Source: Prosopocoilus inquinatus | Taxonomy: Eukaryota; Arthropoda; Insecta; Coleoptera; Lucanidae | Direction: 5' to 3' | Length of the DNA stretch: 64,000 nt | Assembly (NCBI GenBank): GCA_036172665.1 | Contig: CM069876.1 | Span: 3,410,001 to 3,474,000 of the forward strand | Part shown: positions 11,461 to 22,870 of the stretch, piece by piece | Layout: every line of letters starts with the position of its first letter | Numbering within the stretch: position 1 is the first letter of the stretch | Notes under the pieces: generated by a model | Told to the model about the DNA's origin: nothing | Seen by the model: the letters and a program-made list of their open reading frames with translations, nothing else | Database searches by the model: none | Made by a program: the position numbers and the translations under genes

Positions 11461-12244
11461 ACTATAAACCTGAAGAATAATAAATATTGAAGAATAAACA
11501 AATGTTTACTTAAAAAAAGAATACAGAACTTTCAAAAATAGTTATTTAGTAAATCGTATTATTTGAATTTTATAATTTCATTTCTGTTCGACATTAGTAT
11601 TTGTATCTATATCTTCATCACTTATTTCAATATTAGTCTCCATTTGGTACATTTATTCATCAGTGTCTGTATCTGAACTTGTTGTCTGGACCTCTTCACG
11701 TTATACAGTTAATTTGTTTCTTTTTCTTTGTGAGGATATTGCCATAAGCACTAAATGACCTTATATTTTTATTTTACGTGGAGTATATTTCCATTACTGT
11801 CATTTAAGGAGCTTACATCACTACTTTGTAGAACTTTGGTTTCATTCGTGGAATAGCCTCCCTAGGAAGACAATTATGAAAAATGAAGGGATTGAGTTAA
11901 ATAGTTTAATGAACGTTCGGGAAAGGAAGCAGAAAATAAATAATCGTCTGTGCTAATCTTGAAAGGACTCCACTATTTTGTCGTCTTTACTGTTAACTGA
12001 TTACGAACACCCTTACCAGTTTTTTTTTTTTTAATTCTTCAACTGTGGTTGATAAATACATATTTTGCTTTATTAAAGTTTATATCTAATTTTTCGTAGG
12101 AGCTTGTACGTTCTCCGGTAAGCAGGCATATTCAAGTGATGTTTAGAGAAACATCCCGTAAATTGTTGGAAAATTTGTGAACTATTCAAAATTAGGAAAA
12201 TAAAAGCAAATAATTAAAGATTTGATAAGTCTGAAGAATAAAAG
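11461..12244. other. A+T-rich spacer
   Basis: No gene or repeat boundary was recognised. Confidence 0.4.
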
Positions 12245-12375
12245 TTAAAGGGGTTTACAGACGATCTGATCTGATCCATATGACAGTGTGGCCGACCAAA
12301 TTGTACGATGCCTGATTTCGTCAGTTTTGGGTGAATTCTTAGATGTCGGTTGAAACTACGTGTCTCGGATTTCTT

Positions 12376-12660
12376 CTACTGCCGACGTTTCCTTCTTAAT
12401 TGCAGAAGAACATCCTCAGTTTTGCTGCTGTTGGTGGTTATGGTGGTGGTGGTGGTACTGCTGTTACTGCTGCTGCTTCTGGTGGTGGTGGTGGTCGTCG
12501 CCTTGTTGCTGCTTCTTGTAAGTCGATGAGACTGGCAGCAGCAGCCCTGACAAAATTCTTCTGCAAATAAGAACGAATCTTTGGCAGTCGAAGATATCTG
12601 AGACACGCGGTTCCAATCGGAAGTCAAGAATTCAACCACAGACGATGGCCGCTGAAGCCG
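12376..12660. repeat. GGT/GCT trinucleotide-rich patch
   Basis: Runs of GGT and GCT at 12421-12515 give an open 87-codon minus-strand frame of mostly Thr and Ser. The frame is explained by the triplet repeats. I see no family resemblance and do not call it a gene. Confidence 0.5.
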
Positions 12661-13019
12661 TCAAGTTAAACTTCGCCAGTTCTCTTGAATGTTCTTCTGG
12701 TAAACATAATGGTTATCTGCTTTGTAAAAAGTTAAAACTGAATATGAAATATTAATATGAAGTATTTTTCCGGACCAAACAAAATAACTCAACCACGTGA
12801 ATAGACGGCGCCATGACGTAACCTGTTTTTTAATGCTATGCTCAGTTTAAGTTAAACGGTTAAAAAAACGGGTCTAAGTTAAAAAAAAATGGACCAAATG
12901 TCTGAAGGAACGAGAAAAAAATTTGCTAATTAAAATTGCTACAGATGTGAAAATATGGAACAAAATATGAAAATAAACCAAATTTTTTTAACAAATTTTC
13001 AATTAATGAAAAATAAAAT

Positions 13020-13165
13020 TAGTTGCAAGACAGATTCGATTACAGTGCACTCCTTGGATATCCTCTGAGAGCTGTTTCGGCCCTACATAAGGCCTCTTTC
13101 TTGGTGTAGCTCAAGAACTTCAACTGGAATGAAATTGAGCCGTCTGGGTTACCTCAAAATCGACT
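13020..13165 (-). repeat. ~120-bp dispersed hammerhead-like repeat, copy 3
   Basis: On the + strand it contains AGTTGCAAGACAG, GAGAGCTGTTTCGGCCCTA, GGTGTAGCTCAAG and a tail GGGTTACCTCAAAATCGACT, shared with copy 2. The CTGAAGA core is lost (AAGAAAGA), so the ribozyme is dead. Confidence 0.7.
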
Positions 13166-13254
13166 GAAAATGTTGACAACTACTTATACTAAGACGAAAA
13201 CACCATTCCGTTCCACGTTTCTCGTTCCTTAAAAAGGCCGCTCTAAGACATTGA

Positions 13255-13435
13255 GGGCCAGTTGTACAAAGGAGGTTTAAGCTGACGCTCAACTGAACTA
13301 GGTTCAAAGTAAACAAATTCGCATAGAAACTTGAGGACGTATGGCAATTAAAGTATTTATAAATAAAATTTGATGCGATTTTGTTCACTTTGAACTTGGT
13401 TCAATTGGCTTAAACCGCTTTGGAACAACTTGCCC
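13255..13435. mobile_element. palindromic MITE (GGGCCAGTTGTAC family), copy 2
   Basis: The left arm GGGCCAGTTGTACAAAGGAG ... GGTTCAAAGTAAACAAATTC mirrors the right arm GTTCACTTTGAACTTGG ... GGAACAACTTGCCC. Length is 181 bp. It matches the element at 2139-2296. Confidence 0.8.
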
Positions 13436-13846
13436 TACGGAAGAAAAGGGATATATTCATAACAAGTTAGTGTTGTGGAGTTTGGGCGGAATCTAAACTC
13501 GATTTAACCCCAAATTAAAAGAGAGAGAAGAGAGCGACGTATAAAGTTGGCGGTACTTTATCTTACCCAGTAACATTGTTGACAATAGTTTTGGCACCTC
13601 ATTTTGCGGTCTATTATGCCATCCCACACGAAACGGTGAAATTACGCAATTGCGACGAATTTTTGAAAGGCAATGGCGCGATTCGATCATTTTGTGCGGG
13701 ATGGCATTTTAGGTAAGAAACTACTTGCTTTCGTCATCCTGACACAATTTTAGGTTAGAAAATGCGCCACAAGATTACGTGCCTAAACTATTTCAAATAA
13801 GATCTCTAAATCACGCAAGCTGCGCTAGCTTAGGTATGGAAATACA

Positions 13847-15602
13847 CAGTGGCGTCCTTAGGGGTGTCGCGCTTTCAGGGGCCCCACACCATCTGCTATA
13901 TATATATTTTTCAATATTTAAACCCACGATAGTTCAGTCAGAATAAAGATTATCGAATATCGAATATATTTACAAATATGTATAAAATAAAATATATTAG
14001 AAGCTTTATTCAGTCCAAAAAGTAAAAGAAAAATCTTAATACAAACAGATAATACATATAAATAAATAGTTGTCCTTAATAATCCCTTAATAAATCTTAC
14101 TTTTAAAGAAATAATCTTTTCGAAACACCATTTTCGCTCTAGAATTTAAGTTTGCTTGTAAATAATCGCATTCATATGTTTAAGTAAAATTATTGCAGTT
14201 TGTATTTACTTTAAGTTTTTAAACTCTCGATACTATAATTCGATAATCTAATAGGTTGGTGGATCCTCTTTTAAACTACATTAGTATTCTCAAAACAGTG
14301 TGTAGATATACTGATTCTTTTTGATTTCATTTAAAAACCGATCGTATTTTGTCTTTACATAATTCAATTAGACTTTATTTTATATTTGAATTATCAGTTT
14401 AAATCTCTTCTGCTTCCTTATTCTTTTGTGCTCTCAATTATATTTAATTTCGTCTTATCTTTATCACCGATCTTCTTTTATTTTGCTTTTCAATTCCCTA
14501 TTTGACTTTATTTAATTCAATTTTTAACAGCGTGCGTGGAAACCAAACAGCAAATAAACACGATATTTTCAAGACGATCAATTTTTTCAGAAGCAATAAG
14601 CTGGGTGAGTGTCATTTTTTTTAATGGTAACCAATTAAACAAAATTGACGGGTCCAAGAGCTTTTCTTAAAAAATTAATTGTCTTAAAAATATCGAACTT
14701 ATCCGCCACTTAGTTTACACGTTGTATAATTAATTGATCGATCTTCGTTTTTTTCTTTATTCTTCCATTTCATTTAATTTATTTTAATTTTTTAACTATC
14801 AGATTAGCTTTTATTCGATTAGAGTTTATTTTACATTTGAATTCCTTCGATCGATGGCCATTTTTATTTTCTACTTTATATGATTTTTTTTTTGCTTTCT
14901 CTTTTATGCGACTTTATTTTATTTATTGTTTATTAATCGATCGTCTTTTGTTTTTGCTTTTTGTTTGATTTACTCGATTTGAGATTATTTTACATTCTAA
15001 TCCCTTCGATCGAAGGTCATTTTTGTTTCTCTTTCATGCGATTTCATTTAATTTTTCAATTATATTTTTTTTAACATCTACCGATTAATTTTTTTTTATA
15101 TGATTTTTATTTTCATCTATCATCCTTTGTTTTTTGTTTTATCTCTCGTTTGCTTTCATTTGATACGACTTTTTTTTATTATTTTGAATTTTCTTTTCAT
15201 TTACTCAATTTGATTTTATTTCATTTTAATCATTTACAGATTGAATTTCTTGGTTGTCAATATTTGTATAAATTTGACTTACTCTTGGTTTTATTTTCGT
15301 CCTATCTTCATCCACGATCGTCTTTTGTTCTCGTTTTATTAGATTTCGCGATATTTTATTCTTATTTCGAATATCAATTAACCCTCTCTTTTTTTCTTTT
15401 TTTTATATATTTTTATTTTATAATTGCTTTTTCCTTTGTAAATCATTTTTTCATTTCACAGTTTTACTTCTTTGTTTCCGCAGTACCACTTTTATTTCAC
15501 GCTCTCAAATAACGACATATTTTAAAAATTGAAATTTTCCTACCGCAAGGGCTCCGCAAAAATTTCTCGCCAGGGGCCTAGCAACTATTAAGGCCGCCTC
15601 GG
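13847..15602 (+). mobile_element. non-autonomous hAT element with pyrimidine-rich interior
   Basis: An exact 8-bp duplication GAAATACA flanks the element (13839-13846 and 15603-15610). The ends are imperfect inverted repeats: CAGTGGCGTCC and, reverse-complemented, CCGAGGCGGCC (8 of 11). Both features fit the hAT superfamily. The interior is strikingly T-rich on the + strand, with degenerate units around TTTATTTTACATT and CCTTCGATCGA (14830, 14990; spacing about 163 bp) and a palindromic core CGATATTTTCAAGACGATC near 14560. No transposase is present. The 120-codon frame at 15150-15512 is low-complexity Phe/Leu and is not a gene. A second member lies inverted at 61630 onward. Confidence 0.82.
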
Positions 15603-15962
15603 GAAATACAGTAGCAGAAATGTCATTTCAGAAACTTTAAAGTACCTTTTCATTTATTAATATTTATTGTGTATTTTATTGTAGTTTTTTCTTTTTGTAA
15701 ATATCATCGTTAATGTCTAATGTAACTCCAATAGACTCGTTTTCTCGATGTGTTAGTTTGCATTGACATACATTAATAAAATTTATGAAAAATATACTAA
15801 GATATATTGCTTCAAGTTCACATTTTAACTGCGCTAAATCATCCGACACCGCTACAAACCTATAGATCACGTGATTTTGAAGTCAGGCGATAGACCTATA
15901 CATAGTCCGATCTTTACAAATCGAGGCCTGATAAAATCAGATTAGTCTGTAGCCCCCTTTAA

Positions 15963-18900
15963 GGTGCCAATAGACTAACAGAATATTATCCAAAGAGGAC
16001 ATGAAAGCGAATAGAGATAAAAAGTCGACAGTAGGGCATAACAATTTCTCGAATGAAAATCAAGCTTATTTGCGAAGTAGGGAATTGTTTCGAACTTATG
16101 ATCTCCAACCCCCAGCGTTATACCGAAACCAAAAACTTAGTATTAACTGTGATTTTATTATGAAATGCACTGCAGAAAAGAATAAAAATAATGCAATTAT
16201 TACTGAACCAAAAATAGTAGCATGAATTGATTACCGATTTCAAATCGGTTATCTCAGATGTAGATTGAAACGATTAACGAAGAAACAGATAATTAAAAAT
16301 TAGTTGTATCTTTATGTGTTGTTATTCCGATAATTCTGTTATTAGTTAGTTAAGCGTGTCCTCTCAGTGTAGATATATCAAATTTGGAAAAGCTCATGCC
16401 TTTTCGAGCTTTAAAGAATACTGTACCTGCGCGAGCGGTGGAAAGGGTAAGTAGTAAGTACAACTGTTCACAAGTAACACATATTTATCGCATCGTACTG
16501 AAATTCTCTCTTAAATAAAAATGAACTTTAATTTGCAATAATTTTTTGATTTTAGTCAGAATATGACTGCTTTATAGGTACTAAATTACAACGATATTGG
16601 GTGAAATTGCTCAGCCGAAGCCGGGATATGTGATTTAAAAGTAGATCAAACGCTAGCAGGCTATGACTGAGTATGATTTATGGCTTTATTATGCGGTAGG
16701 CAGTTTTCACAACGAGAATAACTTTACTGAGAGCTGAGTTTATTATACGTTTCCGATTTGTACTCTTGTTTATATTGTAAAGTACTAAACTGTTTCACAA
16801 AAAAAAAATAATTGTCTTGTACACCAGAGAAAATTGTCTTCTGGGGTGCAATAATGAACTAAAATGACCAAATTTTTATTAAATCAATTTATAACTTCCT
16901 ATTTACGTTAGGAAAGCATACGTAATATAGTGATGAAGGAATAAGAGTATATTTGTAACAAGTATGTATTTTGTACGACGATTTGTGAATGTAAAGGTGG
17001 GAAAACTTAAGACCTTAAAAATAAAATATTTAATTCTGAAGTTAACTTTCAAAAGTGTTGCAGTTTGAGCTCCATTTCCGGTAGATAGTGTATCTTATTA
17101 TTTATTTAACGGGAAGTTGAGCATTAATATTCAACATAACTTCATGTCAGCGTATTCACTTTTTTTTCTACACGCGTTTATGCTAGTCAGGTTGTAATTT
17201 CTCGCTTGTTTATCTCTTTTCATTTGAATTTAGATTATACACGTTATTTCCATAAGTTAGAATACTCTGTGTGTTTGCGCATCTTGTTAAGAATGCCAGT
17301 ATAATTCGTTTACACTCAACTAAACACATGTCAAAACCCTAACGTTTATTTCTAATAAAATATAAGAGAGTTTGCGCTGACCACTTTTTCTTTATTAATA
17401 GTTTATAAATATAGATCAATAATTACACTGCTCAAACAATAAAAGTAATCGTTATATCTTATACAGGGTGATTCAGAATAAGTGTCTGACCCGTTAGGAC
17501 TCGGTGTCTTCTAATTTTAGTGAATAATACACATGTAACAATCTCTTTGATTTATCTGAACCCAGACGCTTTCGCGTTTTATTATGTACATATGACCAAT
17601 TCCTGAAGACTCTTTCCAATTGGACTGAGAGCGCAGGAACACATAATAATTTTGTTGCTGCAGATACTAAGTTCGGAGCTTTTTTTAAAAGCTAAGTTCC
17701 AGTACAGAAGTGGTTGGAGACCTTCTTTTTCGTTCAATATCTTGAATATACCTGTGTTTTCTTTGACATATTAAAGTTCTTCTAAACCGCAAGCATTTAA
17801 AGTCAACAGGAGATAATCGATGACACTTTCTAAGTGTACTTAATCCAATTTTTGCCCGCGATATACCGGATGTAAGAAACTTGCTGTTAGGACTTTATCG
17901 TTTTGTAAGGCATAAGTTCTTCGCTTAACTAAGTACATCTGGAAAACAGTCTGGTAATGATAAATTTAGCCAGGCTTCTGCAGATTCTGCGATGCTTGCT
18001 GTTGATGACTGACACTTTTTTTAGTTAAAATACACAAAATCAAGAAACTTAACAGAATCTTCAACTTTTTTTGGAAAATTTTGGTCAAATATTAGTCCGA
18101 TTTTATGTCCTGGAATCTTACCCGTATCGTCTGATTCTGCTATTAGTCTTTTGATGTGAGACAAATTAATTAGAAGACAAACAAGAGAATCTCGATGAGA
18201 GCACCACGCGTTTTAGAGGGTAATACAATTCTGGTACCGCCACTATCTAAAATTTTACGTACTAGATTTGGTGCATTGAAACATTTTAATATAGACGTTA
18301 CCTTTGCTGCGAAATTAGAAGGTAGCACATATTTTGATAAAAACTGAGCAATATGAGAATAACATCTAAAATGTAAAGCAATTTGCAATGTCAATTTAAT
18401 TTTTGGTCATGCTATCTAAATAAGCAAGTAGAGACGAGTTTTATCTTGAATTATTACATTTCGTGAGTATGAGAGGTAATACTGCTCGATGTAAATTCAC
18501 ATTCATCCAGTTTCCTCCGCGGTTACCTCCATTTTCGTTAGTTTCTGATATATATATATATATATATGTTGTTGTCATTTTCAACATCAAAGATTTCATG
18601 TCTTTGATCGTTATCGTCACTGTCGCTTTCCAAATTGTTTCTGTCTCATCTTAGGTTTTGTTTACCAAGTGAATCTTCTGTTTTTTTTTTCATACAACTT
18701 CCCACTAGTTATATCTTTTACTCTTCGCAAATTATTATTCCAAATTGGATGTGAATTTCAACCCCTGTGCGTATAAAATATAAAAAATTTAGTTCGCTTG
18801 TTTGATAACGAAACCGGAACCGAAAATATCATGACCAGTAAAGTAAAATTTAAATTAACTTAAAATTGATCATAAGTTTAGTTATTACTTACAACTAAAC

Positions 18901-19951
18901 TCTTTACTTAAACATTAATCCACTAAATTTTTAATCAATTAATCAATTAATTAATCGAAATTTCAAACTGCATTTCCTCGTCTTTATTGCTATAAAAATA
19001 TGTGAAGAATATTAAGCCGGGTCAAAATTTGACAAATTTAATTTTCTTTAAGTTTTTCACATAAATATTCATCTTGTGTGAAATTATTTATGTGCATTTC
19101 TGTGCGGCGCACAGTCGAAATCAATGAAAATTTCAAAGAACACGAGTAAATTAGTATCAAATATAACGCACAACGCAAAGTTTTATTGATGTGAACCTGG
19201 CTTTAGGAACGTACGTCTCCGCGGACAAAGACACACATATTTTATGAATCACATTTTTCTTGCTGGCTATCAGATTAAGGCCTCGTTCGCACGAGCGTTT
19301 TCGGAACGATGCGAAATTTTTGGTCGCGATTAATAGGCCTTGACCCATTCCACATCATTTACAAAAAAATTCCTGTATATTTAGGATTCACCGATTACAA
19401 GCTTTATTATTGATTCAATTACCAATGCTTCAATAACGATGAATGTTATTTGTGGCAAATATTTATCAAAAAACGACGGTTTAACGTACCTAACTAAAAT
19501 AAAGCAAATCCCTTAGGAGTCTACTTTTATTTGCATCTGATGGTACATCGCGATTAGCACGTATTTACCGACGACTTTCGTAAATGCCATTGTTATACAT
19601 GTTTAAGTAAATAGCTTAATTTTACATAAACTCATATTAGTAATATCACTTACATTTTACTGTTGCAACTTTCTATGTTATTTATGTATAGCACAACCAT
19701 TTTAATAGAATCTGCACTAGACAATGACAAATATTGCATTAGTAAAACAAAATGCTTCATAATTTTGCACATTTACAGTTTTATACCATATAAAACTGTA
19801 GCTTACGTACAATTCCATAGACAAGTATTTATACATACATTTTATACATACGTATCATACATATAACGTATAAAATCTGAGTGTTACGTATTATACCATC
19901 CCTAGTCCCAGTGAATGTCATTTCAAAACTCAATTAAAACTAGGTTGCTAA
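15963..19951. other. A+T-rich spacer with minor repeats
   Basis: An open frame of 74 codons at 16001-16225 starts just after the TTAA composite but resembles nothing known to me. ACAGGGTGATTCAGAATAAG at 17464 is a single end of a common CAGGGTG-type repeat. A (TA)n run lies at about 18549-18568. At 19273-19343 a short palindrome (AAGGCCTCGTTCGCAC ... AGGCCTT) looks like the joined ends of another MITE. Confidence 0.4.
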
Positions 19952-20153
19952 TGCCCGGTTTCTGAAACGATACATAACTTTATGTAAAGATAAACTCAAG
20001 ATAAATTCACCATAACTTCTAAAAACCGTTTCTCTAATCTTTGTAGGTAAAGTGTATACGTAGCAACGTAAGCAATTTATACTTTTCATAAAGGTGTCTG
20101 TCAAGAAAAATTTATGTTTACCTAAAGTTGTTTATTGTTTGAGAAACCGGGCA
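19952..20153. mobile_element. PIF/Harbinger-type MITE
   Basis: The inverted ends TGCCCGGTTTCTGAAAC and GTTTGAGAAACCGGGCA extend into AACTTTATGTAAA/TTTACCTAAAGTT. A 3-bp TAA duplication flanks both sides (19949-19951, 20154-20156), the target type of PIF/Harbinger. Length is 202 bp, non-coding. Confidence 0.85.
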
Positions 20154-20156
20154 TAA

Positions 20157-22083
20157 GTGAAATAAATTTATTTGATGGGAATGAAGTCACCTTATTCCAC
20201 TAGTAATTGATATGTCACTTTATATAGAAGTATAGTATAACTTTGAATGCTGAAAAGAAATGGTATCAGAACCAGAAAGCAAACACATAATCTTGATGTA
20301 AAGAAATAAAGATAACCAACATTATAATACCTTGAAAATTTATTAGTATTTCTCTTATCTATGTTTCTTGAATAGGAAAAATAATTATCTGCGACTATTT
20401 GGTTACTATATTCTTGTTTTTTCATTGCGGTATAAAGAAATTTAAAAACTAGATATATCGAATTTTGTCTCGTACATTTACACAATTGCGATGAGATAAA
20501 TTTGAAGGCGTGTAGTACAAAGTTAATTGCAATGTAACAAAACTCCCCTAATTTCCTCTTTCCATCTATATCCTATCCTCTATTGCGTTCATACTATCTC
20601 CCCCTAAAGCGCCTTAACCAACGGGAAGAGAGTGCTCATAAAATTATCTCAAATTACATTTCGCGGTACCATAGCTGTTGATTTCGAGGACGTCCTTATG
20701 CGAGGGCACAGGAAGAACCAGAATTAGAAGTAGCGTCCTCACCGTGTGCGGAGAGAGAGTTGTGATAGTCGGTGAGGTGTAATAACCGCATTATTTATTT
20801 ACCCAGGGGGATGTTCGCTCATGCGGGCACGCATTCGTTCGCCATTATTAAAAATAAATCTGCTTTTTGGGTTCGCTACACTTTTTACGCTTACCCTCGC
20901 TCCGTTCGTGAAACTACTTACTTATTGGTAGGTACTCTGCCATTGTCTGTTTCTTTTTTGGATATGTTACCCCAGCTGATTTGAATATTTGAGACCGTCG
21001 GCGTCGTTCTCAGATATTGTGCATAGTATACCTATTTATATTTACGTGCCTACCGAAGTAATCACCATTATTGTTTCAGTTGAAATTTTTTTAATTCTGC
21101 ATATTAATTTGTCCCTTCATTTCTTACAATGAACTAAAAACTAAATATGAATAAATTTCTTGTCTGCTTGGCTTTGGAAATGTACCTGTGTTCAATCTCA
21201 GGATATTAATTTAAATTTACAAGTAAGCTGTTCCCGTTTTAGTTCAACAAAATGTAAAATATCGTACTACCGCTAAAAATAGTCTAAATAACGTCATAGT
21301 TGTTTTAAATTCCCAAAAATGTTCTTAACAGTAGCGTTAATGGAATACTTAGATGGTAAAGTATTTGGACAATTTATCATACTACGCTGCAGAATAATAT
21401 TTATGTGTACTTATTGTTTTTTCTGTGTATGTATATTTAGCAGCTAAATATTTATTAGGAGTATTACATATTAACTTTGATGTAGGTACGTCATTAATAT
21501 AATAAGTAGGGTGGGGCCAAAAAATGAAATTCGAAAATTCAAATAGCACTACCCGCCAAAACTTGTATTTAGGTAAACCACAATTTTTTTCAGATTTTCG
21601 AAACATCATCTTCTGGCTCCAATTTGATCTTCAATTACACATTCCGTTCCAAAATATTATAATACTGGATTCACATATCGATTTCTCGAACTATTTACAC
21701 TATTTAAAGGATACATTGTAAAACATTAACTATTTCCATAAAATAAAACAAGATAGTATAATAGATACCTACTAGTAGATAGCTGTCTTATTCGTTAACT
21801 TCAAAAGATGTCTTGCGTCCTGTCAGTAATAAAGACTTTTTAAAGTAGAAATTATGCATCTTGTTAATAATAGTAACGTGGTTCATTGTTTTTCGGCACA
21901 AGTAAATTTTTATCTTAATATTATTGAACAGATAAATCAGCGACATCCTACGATCGCTTTTTGACCTGACTTTGCAGTAGCATAGACAAATTGAAGCGGG
22001 TTTGCTACGTAATAAGTCCCCCATGCAAGTAGGCCGTGCTTACTGTCAAAGCATAACATTTTTCAAACTTATTATTATTATAT
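20157..22083. other. spacer with a GC-richer segment at 20585-20985
   Basis: Mostly A+T-rich. The segment 20585-20985 (around GCGCCTTAACCAACGGGAAG, GGACGTCCTTATGCGAGGG and CATGCGGGCACGCATTCG) is GC-richer and repeat-free to my eye. It could be a conserved regulatory block or an unrecognised exon. The 70-codon + frame at 20772-20984 within it shows no family resemblance. Confidence 0.35.
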
Positions 22084-22146
22084 TTTAATCTTCTATTTAT
22101 TAATCTTCTATTTATTAATCTTCTATTTATTAATCTTCTATTTATC
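22084..22146 (+). repeat. 15-bp minisatellite, about 4 units
   Basis: The unit TTAATCTTCTATTTA is repeated head to tail about four times, just upstream of the pseudogene that starts at 22182. Confidence 0.9.
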
Positions 22147-22181
22147 TATGTATTTTAAACTTCGTTCCGCAGACGAAAACG

Positions 22182-22870
22182 ATGTCAGTACATACTAATA
22201 GACGTCAAGTAATTGATCCAATTATTGGTGTGCCAAAAGACTTCAGTGGTAATATATTACCGACCCAAGAAGACGTTCTTAAGTGTTACTTATGGTTGAG
22301 GCATGAACTCAAACAAGATTCAAGAAATGAACCGACGCTGTTAGAAGTGTCAAACGCTTTAACATTAAAATTGAAAAAAAAAATTGTCAGAAAGCCTCAA
22401 TACCAACGCTTTCTCACCCTCAAATAAAATTACTAATCCAGAAATATCATAGTAATTGTATGCGCTTAATGAAACAAATGAAAGCAGTGAACAGTGGGAC
22501 ATACCACGAAAATTTGAGAAAGTTTACAGAAAATTCTACAATTCAGTTATTTCATGCAACTGTGAGAAAAAAACGAAAAGTACCAATAACTGAAAGCGCT
22601 TTTCTCACGGTTCAAAGAACCGTGAGAAGAAAAATGTCTATTGGAAATGTTGATTTTGTGATAAGTAAAAAATTATTTTTGCGAGAAGAAAGAAATCTTA
22701 AAAATAATAGTACGGTTACAGTACGTTGTGATGCTGCAGGATCAGATCTGTTTTCAAAAAGCAAGGCAAAGTCACCGATTGATTTCAATTTGAATCCTGA
22801 CTCATCATCGGACAATGATAATGAATCGGATCAAATAAATGTAAATGGTTCTACACTAAAACATAAGCGG
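22182..22870 (+). pseudogene. multicopy arthropod gene of unknown function, 5' part
   Basis: ATG at 22182 opens RRQVIDPIIGVPKDFSGNIL then LPTQEDVLKCYLWLRHELK, which I recognise as the start of a multicopy, probably transposon-borne arthropod protein family of unknown biochemistry. The first frame runs to 22427. The true frame shifts inside an A-run (about 22373-22383) and continues as KASIPTLSHPQIKLLIQKYH and KVPITESAFLTVQRTVRRKM, with a Ser/Asp-rich linker to 22870. There an LTR-like insertion interrupts it. The A-run shift could be a real mutation or a sequencing error. A chance extension into the insertion ends at 22948. No catalytic motif is known to me. Confidence 0.65.

Larger units (their letters stand above)
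12249..15958. mobile_element. TTAA-flanked composite DNA transposon
   Basis: TTAA is present at 12245-12248 and 15959-15962. The inner ends are inverted copies: AGGGGTTTACAGAC on the left and, reverse-complemented, AGGGGGCTACAGAC on the right. Both are followed by a degenerate ATCTGAT block. A TTAA target suggests piggyBac-like or another TTAA-specific transposase, but no transposase is left. Inside are a GGT/GCT-rich patch, a hammerhead-like repeat copy, a MITE and a complete hAT-type element, so it is a nested structure in which the outer element is the oldest. Confidence 0.5.

Noticed and set aside
12376..12639. Thr/Ser-rich minus-strand frame
   Set aside because: Produced by GGT/GCT triplet repeats; no conserved sequence at either end.
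15150..15512. 120-codon frame rich in Phe/Leu
   Set aside because: Low-complexity translation of the T-rich interior of a hAT element.
16001..16225. 74-codon frame MKANRDKKSTVGHNNF...
   Set aside because: No family resemblance, no splice context; likely chance.
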